Of a stretch of 64,000 nt of DNA, positions 1 through 12,424 are shown piece after piece; the stretch's first letter is position 1, and each line of letters starts with the position of its first letter. The stretch comes from Brachynemurus nebulosus (Eukaryota; Arthropoda; Insecta; Neuroptera; Myrmeleontidae). The notes beneath the pieces are model-generated. The model saw nothing but the letters and a program-made list of their open reading frames with translations, had not been told where the DNA came from and searched no databases. The stretch is taken from positions 33,380,108-33,444,107 of the forward strand of contig JAPWDM010000005.1 of NCBI GenBank assembly GCA_035578155.1, read 5' to 3'. The translations under genes and the position numbers were made by a program.

Positions 1-2
1 AT

Positions 3-632
3 TACAATACAACCATCACAAAAATATCGGCAAGTAAACCAAATTCGTCAGGGCAAGCGTTGGCGGCAAAGAGTGTCGATTCAATAGCACAAAATTTGTC
101 ATCAAAAGAGCCGTCTTATCCGTCACATGTCGCCCCACCTGTGCCTCCCAGTGTGTCTAGTTCAGGTTCAATTTTGGATACGTATCGACATCAGCTGGAC
201 ACGTACTTACAATTAATGAAATCGTGTACCGAAAATAGTCTGCAAATGGACACCGCGGCCGCACTGCACATGGCGCAAATAAGTGCCATGGGACTTGACA
301 AACAACACTTGTTTGAAAAGATGCAACAACAACAAATGCATATGGCCAACGATTTCTCGATGAAGATGACGCCGCAAGAGGAAGATTTACGTAAAAATGA
401 TAATAACCCTGAAAATATGGTAATCACTGACAGAGATCATCCGCCACGAACCGAAGACGCCAGTAACGTTGTAATCGGCATAGGTGGCGGTGGCGGTGGT
501 GGTGGGGGCCTGGACATTGGCAACAGAAATAATGAACGTGTCGATGAGGGTGAAACGTCTGCCGGCGAAGAAGACGAATATAGTGAAGAAGAACAAGAAG
601 AGCCACAACAACAACAAAAAGCTGGTGATTAA
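3..632 (+). CDS. 3' terminal exon of an unidentified Gln/Met- and Glu-rich protein (partial)
   Basis: The frame is open from base 3 and runs in from outside the window, so this is the end of a larger coding exon, not a complete gene. The first in-window candidate start (TTG at 60) is not a believable initiator. In order the tail shows a Ser/Pro-rich stretch (SYPSHVAPPVPPSVSSSGS), a probably helical segment starting LDTYRHQLDTYLQLMKS, a Met/Gln run (KMQQQQMHMANDF), a run of about nine glycines, then an acidic end (GEEDEYSEEEQEEPQQQQ). TAA at 630-632 overlaps the first AATAAA. Balanced codon use, low-complexity blocks and higher GC than the next 9 kb support real coding. Such tails are common in insect transcription or chromatin factors, but I see no DNA-binding or catalytic domain and do not recognise the gene. 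Coding is fairly sure; function is unknown. Confidence 0.75.
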   Translation, partial: YNTTITKISASKPNSSGQALAAKSVDSIAQNLSSKEPSYPSHVAPPVPPSVSSSGSILDTYRHQLDTYLQLMKSCTENSLQMDTAAALHMAQISAMGLDKQHLFEKMQQQQMHMANDFSMKMTPQEEDLRKNDNNPENMVITDRDHPPRTEDASNVVIGIGGGGGGGGGLDIGNRNNERVDEGETSAGEEDEYSEEEQEEPQQQQKAGD

Positions 633-649
633 TAAAAATATTTAATAAA
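631..649 (+). terminator. Poly(A) signals of the first gene
   Basis: AATAAA occurs at 631-636, overlapping the stop codon, and again at 644-649. Further AATAAA-like hexamers downstream (for example in the AT-rich DNA near 680) mean the real cleavage site and the length of the 3' UTR cannot be fixed from sequence. Confidence 0.5.
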
Positions 650-3631
650 AGTAAAGAAATGAACTGCGTTCGAAACTTTTAGTAAATAAAATACTCGGCA
701 GTAAGGCGTGTACCTCGTGTTTGAACCCAACTCGAGTATGAATGGCTGTGAATACAAAAAAAAAAACTTTCTGCTGCATTCTTTCCGTCTTACTATCGAA
801 TTTCTTAGATAGACACTATATACGAATATATATTTTTGAATGTAGTTCTACTCCACACTAATTGAGTGAAAAAAAAAATGAGTAAAAACGCTATATGGCC
901 AGTTCGTAATAGGAGCACACACACCCTGTAAGTGTTGAACCTGCCATGGCATAACTAAGTATTTGTAAGGTATACTCTAAATAATACGACAATGTAAGTT
1001 GTATACAAACAATCATTCTGATTTCGAAACATAGAATTCCATCCAACTACCTCTTTATTAATATATTTTAATATAAACGTTTCCTCCAAAAAAATAAGAT
1101 CAACATATTCCATCCGTCTACCTCAGAAGAATCTCATTTAACGTATTTCATCACGTCACATCACCTTTTGAAAATAAACATTTTTGAGTGAATTCTGCAA
1201 ACAAGATTTACTCGACCAATAATAAATAATTGATGAGTATACGGTACTATTTAGATATTTACAAAAAAAAAAAAAATACTAGACACAATTTTAGATAGTA
1301 GACAAATCACCGAATAAATAATTATATAATAATTAATTAAACTATATATTTGCATCGTTTCATTGTTATTAATTATTAAACTAAATCCAATCGAATGAAA
1401 GAGAATGCATTTTTTACAGTTAAACTTGTTTGTTTGTGTGTCTGTTACAGTATTTTTAAAAGACAAGTACTTATTTAATCCACTTAAGTAATATATAAAA
1501 GCCTCAAATACTTATATTTTAATGTTAATATTATATTTAAAAAAAAAAAAAGACAAAAATTGTTAAATATTATTTTTTAGAAAAATGAGACTTTATTTAT
1601 TACATAACTGAATTGTTAACGTCAAATTACTTAAAAATAAAATAATAAAACGTGTATTGTTACTGCCCGTACTTAAAAAAGACAGTCTTTCTTCAATTTC
1701 TTCAACATTTTAAAAATACTGCAACAAAAAATCCGAAACGTCCGAATGTGTGGGTGATAATTAAGTGTATGCGAGGAAAGCAATTTGAAAATTCTTAATT
1801 ATTTTTCATTAATTGTTTTTTTTTTCTTCTTTAATAAACCAGTGATTATATACATAAATATACTACGGAAAAGTATATATTTACTTTTTAAAAAATTTTA
1901 TTTTGCTAAAGCCATTAAAATTCAGGTATAAACAGGTACAAAACGTTCACATGTTTGCCTTTTAATAAAAAATATATAATTATATTTAAAAAAAAATTAA
2001 TAAAAAATAAAAGTGATAAAAATTGTTCATTTGTTCACACGAACAATTTTTTTCAAACAAAAAAAAATCAAAAACAATCACTTATGATATTTTTTAAAAA
2101 ACAATTAAAGCAATCTTTTTACAGTACAACAATTAATAAAAAAAACAATTGTTTAGATGTTAATAAATAAAAAAGATATTTTTAAAAAATCACAATAATT
2201 CATTATTTTCATAAAAAAAAAGCGTTCATTAAAACATAGCTCAGGTGAAATAAAATCTTTTTTCAATAAACATTTCGAAAGTACAAAGTTTTTAAAATAT
2301 TCAGGATCTCTACACAATTTTAACTCAGGCAATAATGCTTTCCATGACATTTTTTTTAAACTTCAAAACATTTTTTGTACTTTTTTTTATTTTTATAAAT
2401 ATTTCCTTTTTTTTAATCAACCCGATCTCCAATAGATAGAATAGTTTTATTTATTACAAGAAATACCAATAAATGTTTTTTACTGTCTGTTATTCCAATA
2501 GTAGTATGCAACAATTAATATTTTTTATATAAATGTTTTTTAATGTTACGTATACATTATATTTAAAATATTGTTTAAATAAAGTATGCGTCAATGATTT
2601 TGTAACGTCCATAAGTATACGATAGATAATTAAATATTAAATAAAAATATATTTTTATAAAACCAATATATACCTCAAAACACAAATGTATACGTTTTAG
2701 GATGACACTTAGTTTTTCATACGGAATATATTTTAAGGGAAAAACTAATGTCATACAATATAATTAAATAACAGGAAAAACTTTTTTAAAAATATTGACG
2801 CTATTTTATTTAATAATTTTTTTGATATTTTTTCTCAATAGTCAAACTGCCGTGATACTTACTTCAGGTATAAACTTCAAGTTTTTGTATATCAATTTCA
2901 GGTAATAATCTCAGTCATTTAAATAAAATGAATTTAAATATCATTATATTATTATTATCTCAGTCATATTTTACTTATTGATTTTTTTGTGAATATTATG
3001 TACTTAAAATAGATGTAATTACCTTAGTATAATTTAAGATGTTTTATAAATATGAGATAGATTTTAAAAGAAAAATATATAGAAAGCTTCCATATAAAAA
3101 AGAAATCCTCACTTCCTTACAAACTGATAGGTATGAATTTTTTTTTACCCGTGTTTAATATTTAATTTGTTACTTATTAAGCAATATTTACTTTACTGTG
3201 CCAATTTAAATTTAAGTATTTTAAATAAGTGAACAAAACCCGCTATCAATTACTCAAAAATGTCTGTAGTGCACATGCGTTAAAATAACACGTAACTAGA
3301 GAAAAGCATTTTCCATTATAATACTTAAAAAGAAAGAACAATACTCGTCAATAATTAAGGAAGTTGAGTTGCTTAAAATCAATTTCAGTATCAACAGTCT
3401 AAAATATTTGGTCCAATATACAAGTAAATCTGTTTAGACCTGTATCCAAAATTAATTATTGAAATAATTGGATTATTAACCTAAAATTGGACAGCGTCCC
3501 ATTAAATAAAGCATGACAGAATATTTAGTAATAAAATGAAGTCTTAACTAATTTACAAAATCCTAATTCAGCACAAAAAATTTCCAGTAATCGTGAATAT
3601 ATTTTCTGTTGGTAGTTGGTAACTTGGTAAC
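650..3631. other. AT-rich flank or 3' UTR, no gene seen
   Basis: Very AT-rich with many A and T runs. Reading frames are short and composed mostly of Lys, Asn, Ile and Phe codons, as expected by chance. Part may be a long 3' UTR of the upstream gene. I see no conserved coding segment or clear transposon ends. Confidence 0.5.
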
Positions 3632-3849
3632 GCAATGTAATTGCCTATATTCAGGAGTAAATAAGAACATTGCCTATATTACGTATATATTACGTAGTTG
3701 GTCACTTACTTCAGCTAGCTATTTTTATTGATCTGGGCGGTTTATTTTTTAAAAAGCCCTGTTCAGTTAGACAGACCGGTTAAATAGCCCTGTTTTACGC
3801 AATATAGGCAATGTTTTTACTTACTGCTGAACATGAGCAATTACATTGC
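3632..3849. mobile_element. Small foldback element
   Basis: Left arm 3632-3683 and right arm 3799-3849 are near-perfect inverted copies of about 52 bp. The outer ends read GCAATGTAATTGC and GCAATTACATTGC, and the inner ends contain ATTGCCTATATTACG against CGCAATATAGGCAAT. The loop is about 115 bp and noncoding. No clear target duplication is visible, so superfamily is not assigned. Confidence 0.65.
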
Positions 3850-6800
3850 CTCATACCTGCTCAAACTCAACTTTTTTAATCAGATATTATAATTTAAGAG
3901 TGTGAAGGTAATAAAATTTTTCTTACACTATACGTTACCAAAATTTCAAAGCAATACTCACTAAAAAATAATAAATTATACTCATAGTTTTTTAAGTCAC
4001 AAAAATTCATACTTATCAAATGTTACCTCTTAGAGCTGTTCCTTATAATAAAACTAGATCTTCCTTTTTTAATACTTAAATAAGATGAATATATATTATG
4101 AATGCAATAGCAGTTAATGAATACCTCGCATTTTTGTATAACTTATAATAAAAATAGCATCCAATTTTTTATCTCTAACGATTACGTTATAGACATGATG
4201 ATGAGGAATATTTGTTTATTTTCATACCGCTAACTTAATAATAAAAAAAGTAATAAGTAATACCCAGTACGTATACGAAGTCCAGTACTGCCTTTTCATA
4301 AATTATATAATATTTTTGTTTAATAACTATTCATTTTAACGTACGCCATTTTACAAAGAAACTGCGTATAAAAGACAAAAAAAAAATTGTAATAGCTGTA
4401 ATTATGTAAAAACATAAGTGATAAAAAATTTTAATTTTTAAATTGTTTATTATTTTGAAACGTTTGAGCGGCATCAAATAAGTCAAAATTTTTTATTTTC
4501 ACGGATATTAATGAAAACAATTTCAAAACGTTTATTAAACTTATACTTTTTATCAAGAAATGATTTGAATAGAGCCAACATATTTTTGACTTATTTTATG
4601 CAGAAAAATAAATATGTGTTTATTAAAAGAATCCATATGTATTTTAGGCGTAGTATTAAACAAAAATTCACGTTAAATTGTGTATTTTTAAATTTCATAT
4701 TTGTTAAAAAATACTTCAAAACATCTGAGATAAACGTACTGATCAAAAATTACATCAACAATAGAACTAATTTGAATTCTTTTACTAAATAGATATTGTC
4801 GTTGTTATTTGTCTTAACTAAATTTTTAAGTAAAATAGTGCAAAAATTATTTTCGATAGATGTAAATTATAAACATTATTGTTGTTATATTAAAAAAAAA
4901 ATATTGTTCGGACATTTTAATTGCGAAGCAGTTTCCTCGAAACTTCTAATTGTATTGTTTGTTCCATTCGCGTAATTTCTAAATTATGTAATTTATAATT
5001 TACGTTTTAATTGTTTATTTTACTTACTTGTTAGGGACTAAAGAATTTTTTGACTTTTTTTTAATGCGTTAGATTAATTAGTTATTGTATGGCTCAGGTT
5101 TGGAGTAAACGTGATTTTATGTATTTATAGTCGAATTTCATCATACAAATGAGCTTTGAATTACTGTTTGTTAAAAAAAAAAATAAAATTTGAAATTGTA
5201 CATTTATGTGGCAATTTTTTAAAAAACAGTAAAGGTTTTAAGGGTTAGTAAAAGTCGGTGCTTACAGGAATAAGTTCATTACTACTGTTTTTCTTTTTGA
5301 TTTTTTATAAATTCCTTTTTTTAATTTGTATATAGCGACGTTTTTTACATTTGTAATAATTGGTTTTTTACTATTGTTTTTGTTTCTCTATTAACCAAGT
5401 TGAAATTTAAATAAGAAAAGGCATGGTATGCGGTTACATATTGAATTATTATATGAGCTATACTAACACACAAGTGATACGTTGAATTTTTTTATATTTA
5501 AATATTTTTCATATACATATGATTTATGTAAAATTTAGACATTAAGGATCGAATGTGAGTAAATAGAATGCCTCTGTAATGATTGCACAGGTGAAGACTT
5601 ATTAATTAATTTTAGGAATTTATATAATATTCTATAATTGATAGACATGTGATTATTTTGTTTTTCTTTTTATTTTAATAATTTTATTTTTTAGACAACT
5701 ACCTCAAATCTGTCAACATTTAATATAACATAAGGACAGTTTTGTGTTAGTAATTTTTTTAATTTTTCTATTATTAGTTTGACAATAAATACATTAAGAG
5801 TAATAAGAAAAGCCATATTTTATAAAAAAAAAAGAAAAAAAGAAAAGCTATCCTTCGAAAGGTTTTTTTCCCAATGTTTTTGTTTTTGAAAGTAAAGAAA
5901 AATTATAAAAATGTAGGTGTGTAACCTTTTGTTACCTTTAACCATGATTTTATTATTAAATAAATAAATATTAAGAAAATATTATTATGAAAAAAATAAA
6001 TAAAAATAAAAATTTAAAAAAAAAATTACGATAAAGATTCATACATGTATAGTAAAAATAAATATTGTAGAATTTGTTAATGTTATATTGATATTATTAT
6101 AATTAATATACACGTGGCGAGCTTATTTATTACATTACACGTGCACGCATGCGTGCGCTGCCGTGCCATATTACATTATAATATATACAGTTGTGTACAA
6201 TTAAAGAGAAAAAGATGATCAGTGTTGCAAATTTTATACATAAAATAAATTACTGTATAACTCCGACTGATCACTTGGTTTAAATTTAGGTATAAATATT
6301 TTAAAAAAAGTCCCTAACGTTTCGGACACCAAGTAACCAGTCCCGTATGTATAAGTCATATCTATGCAAAAAAAAAAAAAATTAGTATGCAACATTGAAA
6401 GCATTTTGCGATAAAACTGTAAATAATTTTTTTCTAACTTTGTAAACTTTTTTTGTCATAGAAAAGAGTAAAAAACAGATTATTATTGTGGTTCCTAAAA
6501 AAAAAAATAGTGTACGGTTCCTCAACAATAAAATAACTGACATGACGAAATTAAATAATTAAAAGAGCACTCATTTATTAATTGATAAAAAAAAATAATT
6601 GCACGGAATTAAAATTAGATAAAAATAAAGTTTGCAAGTTAGGAAGGCTGCTAAAATATTATGAATGATTGCGTAAGTTTTTTCTTTTTTGTTCTTAATT
6701 GTTTCTTGTTGAGGGACAAGGTGCCTTCTTAATAATTACATAACAGCCTGAGACGCGTGTAACAAGCTGTCCGAAGTTCCTAAACTTGCTCCCTTAAATA

Positions 6801-7937
6801 TAAAAAATAATATATTGCAAGATTATAATAAAAAAAAAAAATACTAATTGGAAAAGAATAAGTAAAAATAATACTTGTAACTTTTTATAGAGTAGAAGTG
6901 ACATATACAGTTGTAACACAGCGTATAGTTTTGCTATTTGAATGAAGCTGATTCAGATTATAAAGAATATTTACGATAGTTAGGTGTACGTAATTTATGC
7001 TACTATATATTTATATAGTTAATTAATTAAAATATGTCATTAAAATGCTATCTTCATCTTGCTTTCAAAATTTATAAGATCTGTTTCCTTTTTTCACAAT
7101 AAAGACGACAGAGCACACATTATAAAGTCCCGTCCATATCTAAAAATTTGATGCTTTAATGCACGAAATTACTATATTAATATTACACACGTCTAAATAC
7201 TCCTTTTATTTTTTTTTTTTTAATAATTTAAGAAACAAATATGTTCCTATATGTACTTTTCTTGTTTAATTTAATTTTTTCTTTATTTTTATTTTTTTCT
7301 TTTGAGTAAATAATGTACTCGTATGTAAGGTGCAATATGAGAATCACCCCCCATGACAAAAATATAAACTTGCCATAATTGTTTTATTTCTTTTAAATGT
7401 GTACTGCTTGCGTATGATTTGAAATAAAATAATAACTATGATTATTTATTGTGTTTACTTTTACTTCCCTGTTTCCCAAATTTGTAGAAGTTAAGAACAA
7501 TATGGTAAGTATCCAGAATTTATATTATTCCCTTATAACAGGTAAGTTATGTCAAATTTTATGTATTAAGGGGTTACACTACTGTGACCAGTCTAACAAC
7601 TATAAATTTTCGGGATTAATTCTGATAAAATGACTACTGTGATTTAACAGACTTTTTAGCTACTTGTTTACATTCATACCTATTAAAAAATAAAAATATT
7701 CAACTCTTTTATTTTAACCATAGAGAAATTTTTTTCAAAATGCCGGAGCTTTTACTGCCAGTGACAAGTACAATAGATAAGGTTGCAAACAAAGAAAGAA
7801 AATGCGCGATACCAACATCCAAAAAATGACACCCTAGGAATTTGCAAAATAGAGATTATACTAAATTATGCTGGCGAAATTGAACATTCGTACATCCGTA
7901 TTTCGACAACCTGTCACAGATGGCGGCACTTTTATTA
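3850..7937. other. AT-rich intergenic DNA
   Basis: No recognisable gene. The longest open frames (for example 4511-4792) are Lys/Asn/Phe-rich chance frames. One local GC-rich spot at 6139-6160 holds a CACGTG E-box and the palindrome GCACGCATGCGTGC, which could be a regulatory site. A GC-richer stretch at about 6710-6795 is unexplained. Confidence 0.5.
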
Positions 7938-7945
7938 GTAAATAT

Positions 7946-8255
7946 TAGAGTCCCTATAATAAATAGAGTCGTGACATGTGTGCTGAACGCTGATTGGTTC
8001 CGGCATTTTCTGTCCAAAGTTTGCGTAAAATACATTGGAAATAAATTAAATGTTAACAAAAATCATTTAGTTTAACCTAGAAAGGATAAATAAATTAAGA
8101 ATTTTTAATTGTTCATTAATTCATAACTTATTAACGATAATTATGCACTCAAAAATATTTACTAAAACATGTGATAATTAATTTTGAAAATTCCCGCTCT
8201 GTTTTGGAAAGAAAATGGATGACATGTCACAACTCTATTTATTATAGAGGCTCTG
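7946..8255. mobile_element. hAT-type MITE, copy 1
   Basis: Ends are long inverted repeats: TAGAGTCCCTATAATAAATA on the left and the inverse CAGAGCCTCTATAATAAATA from the right, continuing through AGAGTYGTGACATG. Exact 8 bp direct repeats GTAAATAT flank it (7938-7945 and 8256-8263), the size made by hAT transposases. The interior (310 bp total) has no transposase. A diverged second copy is at 12005-12272, sharing the internal block around TTTAACCTAGAAA. Confidence 0.85.
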
Positions 8256-8263
8256 GTAAATAT

Positions 8264-9262
8264 ATACATACAGATCAAAGCATTTTGACCCACCGTAATT
8301 GCAGGACGAGTTAACTCATCTTAATCATCATAAATATTAAAAGAATAGTTATTGTTGTGGCAACTCTATCACATTTCACTAATATTACCCGTCACCCATT
8401 CTTTATTCGTTGTACCTGCTATAACTTTTCAAATTCTCCAAATAAATTTGACGAAATTTTCAGGCACAAATTTTAAATATTTTAATTTTTAGAAATCCAC
8501 AATAGCGTATTCCTTTGAAAATATAGAGAGCGGTTTTTTTATTGAAACTAATATAGCACACAGCTTACTTGCACGCATCAAGAATATTTCGGCAGGATTT
8601 TTAAAATAAAACAACAAATTAGTTTTATAAATAACTACTTATTTAATAATTATCCTTAATTATAATACATACAAACACATAACGAACGGGTCCTTTTATT
8701 TGGAACAATAAGTCTGTACAGAAGAATAAGAAGTAAATTCTACAATTAATATAAAAATGTATAACTGTTTTTTTACAAGTGATTTTAAATAAACGAGAAA
8801 TAAACTTTTGACGAAAGGAACATACAAGAAAGTGAATAATTAATCTGAAAATTTGAAAGGGGTAACTTTTAAAACTTGAATTACCAAAGTTGTTAAAATA
8901 TATAAAGTATTATAAAATTTGCTCGTTAATTCGTACATTCAACAAGAATACATCGTAAACAATGTATAAGACTTGGGACATTTACCTTATACCATCACCA
9001 CTCTATCAAAAAAAAGGTACATATACCTTATTAATATTTTTTAAAGACATTCAAATGAGAAGATTAACAATTTTAGGAGGACATCTAGAATATTAAAATT
9101 TTTGTACTAATTATCAAGATCGATTCCTACTTTCTTCTGAAAGATGCTCCATCTTTTTTAAAAAATTCACCCCGACTCTTCAAAAAAATTCTCATTTGAA
9201 TGAATCACGCGTATTCATAACCGTAACCACAGTAGCTACCCCTTCAAATTTCAAAATGCCTT
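8264..9262. other. AT-rich intergenic DNA 3' of selenoprotein T
   Basis: No coding potential or repeat ends seen. Part may belong to the 3' UTR of the minus-strand gene if the AATAAA at 9263-9268 is not the one used. Confidence 0.4.
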
Positions 9263-9268
9263 TTTATT
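9263..9268 (-). terminator. Candidate poly(A) signal of selenoprotein T
   Basis: TTTATT on the plus strand, so AATAAA on the gene strand, about 50 bases beyond the stop codon. It is the nearest canonical hexamer, but several others follow in this AT-rich DNA. Confidence 0.4.
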
Positions 9269-9318
9269 TTGCTTTTGTTTTTTTTTTTTCTTAAAATACG
9301 AATATAAAATTAACAACG

Positions 9319-11702
9319 TTATTTGGCAAAACCGGGTTTCAATTCGACAGTCGTATCACCAAATTCCGCAAACCTCATATGATTGTCAATGATTTGGAAT
9401 AATTCGGCAGGTTGTGGAATACGTCCCGTTTCCAATTTGGACCATACAGGAACATCGTTAAGGAATATTTCAAATGCACCGGATGAAATAAGTTGACCCT
9501 CGATTAAATTTGAGAGGAAAAATAGCATCATAGACGCGTAAAGTTTATTTTCTAAACACCATCGCCACCAAGCCGGTTGCGGTTGACCAAAATAGCCAAA
9601 CAAATTAAAATTGCTTAGTATCATTATGATTATCGCTATTTTTGCTAAACCCTAAAAAATACAAATAATTCCATTTTTTAGACTGTTTTACATATACTGG
9701 GTTACTGGTAACTGGACGTATTCCTTGCAGGACGTTATAGTAAAGCTAAATTGAAACAAAATTAAACAAATAAATTTTCTACCGAAATTCAGTATTTTTT
9801 GAGATACTTCGATTTTTATGTTTTCTTTGTTAAGAATCCAAAATTTGGCTCTTAGGTTGAAAATGGGGAATTTGACTAATTTTGGGAAATTATTTTAAAA
9901 CACACATATTTATGTATTATGCATGTATACGTTTTTAATTTTTAAAAATAATGCCGAAAATTGTTAGAAAAAATTATTTTAGTATTTGTTCTCAAAATTT
10001 GCGCGAAAACGTTTACTAGCTGTCACAGCTAGCTAGTTACGACACATTCTCTAGATAGCAACAGGTGTCCTGTAACTAAGAAAAAAAAATGTTTATTTTT
10101 CCTGTAACTACGAAAAGATTGTTGATTTTTAAAAAAATTAATTAAATTTTGATTAATTTCCATAGTTATGTTTGCTAACCGGAAATTAAGTAGCGACACT
10201 AGTGGTGATAGTGTTGAAATATAAGAGAAAGCAACGTCACAGCCCGTTTCTGCTTACGTGGATTTTAGCTAAAAAGTTACTTTTTTAATTAAATTTTTTT
10301 TTAAATCAAATAGTGATAGTTAAGATGAATTAGTATAATAAATTGCTGACTTTTATTATAAATTTTCATTAAAATTTGTTTTAATTGCTTTTCTTTGATA
10401 CTGTCAAATACCCCATTGAAATTCAATTTTTTTTCAATTCAATTTATTTTCAAACCTATTTAGCAATTGAAAATTACCGGGCATGACAATTTTGAAATTT
10501 ACTTATTTTACAAGTTATGTTGAAAATAGTGTTGTCGAGCTCAAAAAATTACTATGACATAAATACTACAAATTGCCCCGTAATTTTCAATTATGCAGTA
10601 GGTTTGGAAATTTATACGACTGCATTAGCTCAGCTACAATGTCAGCTACGCAAACAAATTGATATAATTTTTTTTTATTTCAACTTAAGTGTCAAATTTT
10701 GGGCCTTTAACGAAGAAAACCTAAAAATCGAAATATCTCATATAATACTGAATTTCGGTAGAAAATTTATTTGTTCAATTTTGTTTTATTTTAGCTCTAC
10801 TATAACGTCCTGCAAGGAATACGTCAAGTTACCAGTAACCCTGTATAATTATTTTTCTAGATAAAAATTTAAGCGTTACAGATTAAGAAACCATTAAAGT
10901 TTTTTTATTATTTAATCATTAGTAGAGGGTATTTACTTGTTCAATTAAATTTTTTATTTCACAAGCAAAGGGTCAGAATTTCGTCTCCAAAATTCAGATT
11001 TTTATATTTTACGTACTAAAAACAAAAAAGTAGCATATCCAAAAATCATGTATTAATCTTTAGAATGATTCCACCATCTTAATTTAATAATTAAATCGTC
11101 CAAATATTTTTTATCTTTTTCAAGAATTTTTATCTTATCTTAATGTGTATTTACCTTAGAACATTTTTTGGAAATTTAATAAGCAAATAAATAAACATAA
11201 ATAACCTTGTTCAAAACCGTTTAATTAGAAACTAGATTTTGTACTGGCTGACCATGATTTAACCTTCGTTCCAATTCAAAAATTTTAAAAGATTATCTCC
11301 AAATGTAAAAAATCTATTAAAAAAATTACATACCAGAAACCGAGCTATCATCATATTCATGCCTGGAGGATCATAATTGGCTCCATCCACAATCAAAAGT
11401 GGATATTTCTGGTTAATTATACTAGCATATTCATCAAACATTTTCCGATATCCACAAGAATAACTTGAAAACAGCAAAAAAAGAAATTAATAAATAAAGA
11501 AATAATTTAAAGAACTCTTTCAGAATGATATAACTTTCAGCAAAAAAACTTACCAATACAAAAATTTTAATGTAGGAGCACTAAGTCCATTACTAATTTT
11601 ATTCAAAGGTATTTCCTTGTCGGCATTCGTATCACTGGGGATATTCATTATAAAAAATATAAAAATAAACGCGAAATACCAAACTCTGACCAGATTCGCC
11701 AT
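9319..11702 (-). CDS. SELENOT: Selenoprotein T homologue, Cys form (thioredoxin-like ER protein), three coding exons
   Basis: Coding exons are 11702-11554, 11463-11334 and 9651-9319. They give 149+130+333 nt, or 203 residues plus TAA; known SelT proteins are about 195-200. Introns of 90 and 1,682 bp have donors GTAAGT and GTATGT and acceptors AAG and TAG, with all phases joining. The start ATG has the good context CACAATGG. Residues 1-26 are a hydrophobic signal-like segment. The redox motif is C50-Y-S-C53 followed by GYRKMFDEYASII; C50 is split across intron 1. Vertebrate SelT has CVSU, so the selenocysteine is Cys here, as in other insects, and no SECIS element is needed. A membrane-buried segment starts at GLAKIAIIIMILSNF, then come the family hallmarks ENKLYASMMLFFLSN and SGAFEIFLNDVPVWSKLE. 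The family is an ER-membrane thioredoxin-fold oxidoreductase. Gene identity is very sure; exon ends are inferred from splice sites and phase. Confidence 0.95.
9697..10843. mobile_element. Tc1/mariner-like nonautonomous element with ~180 bp inverted repeats, in intron 2 of selenoprotein T
   Basis: The left arm (9697 to about 9885) and right arm (about 10660 to 10843) match in inverse for about 180 bp, starting CTGGGTTACTGGTAACT and CAGGGTTACTGGTAACT. TA on each side (9695-9696, 10844-10845) is the target duplication expected of Tc1/mariner. A second, inner inverted repeat (ATTGAAAATTACCGGGC near 10466; GCCCCGTAATTTTCAAT near 10575) adds secondary structure. No transposase frame is present. It lies wholly in the intron, away from both splice sites. 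Confidence 0.8.
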
Positions 11703-12004
11703 TGTGAATCTTTTTACTTGATTTACTTATTGCTATTTAAATAATAATGTATTTTTTTTTTTGCTAGTCACTTATGTTTTGATCGTTTTTGACGGATTCG
11801 AGATAACCCCACGAAAGAAGCAGTACAAAATCACGAATATATTTGACAGACAGGGTAACCAACGTGATGAGTTTTTAGACCCGAGGATAAAAAAAATTAC
11901 TACTTCAATAACGAACTCTACCTTATCGTAAGCAAAATGAATTTTATTACAAGCTATTTCGTGCAGATGTCACTCAAATAAAATTTTCTAATTTTTAATT
12001 GAAA
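11703..12004. other. Upstream region of selenoprotein T
   Basis: AT-rich 5' flank of the minus-strand gene. Promoter and 5' UTR must lie here, but I see no decisive TATA box or initiator. A slightly GC-richer spot near 11790-11825 is the most promoter-like part. Confidence 0.3.
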
Positions 12005-12272
12005 TAGAATCTCTACATTAGAGTTGGGACACGAGTTTTGATAATTTTTTGCCGACCATTTTTTGTCAAAGGTTCGCTTAAAATAGATTTGAAATAAATT
12101 AAATATTTAAAAGAAATCGTTTAATTTAACCTAGAAAAAATAATTAAATTAAAACCTTTTAATTGTTTATTAGCACATAACTTATTATATGTGGCAATTT
12201 TGACATTTCCCACTCTTTGTTTGGTTAAAAATGGTTGTCGTGTCCCAAATCTTTTGTTTAGGATAGGGACAG
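12005..12272. mobile_element. Diverged second copy of the hAT-type MITE at 7946
   Basis: The interior matches copy 1 in order: a segment like GGTTCGCTTAAAATAGATTT, then GAAATAAATTAAAT, TTTAACCTAGAAA, TTTTAATTGTTTATTA and CATAACTTATTA. The inverted ends have drifted (TAGAATCTCTACATTAGAG; inverse right end CTGTCCCTATCCTAAAC) but keep GGGACACG at the same place. No target duplication can be read. It is clearly older than copy 1. Confidence 0.7.
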
Positions 12273-12424
12273 TATTTTTTTAAAAATAAGAAAATCAGTA
12301 GGTAAACCAAAATAATATTTTTCTATTTAAAAAAAATATGACAACTACTATTCAAAAAAAAAAAAAATTAATGACGTCATAAAGGTAAATTTTCAATTTA
12401 AAATATACCTATTTTAGTTTGAAA

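Noticed and set aside
4511..4792. 93-codon open frame in AT-rich DNA
   Set aside because: Composed of Asn, Lys, Phe, Ile and Leu codons as expected for random AT-rich sequence; no motif, no splice context.
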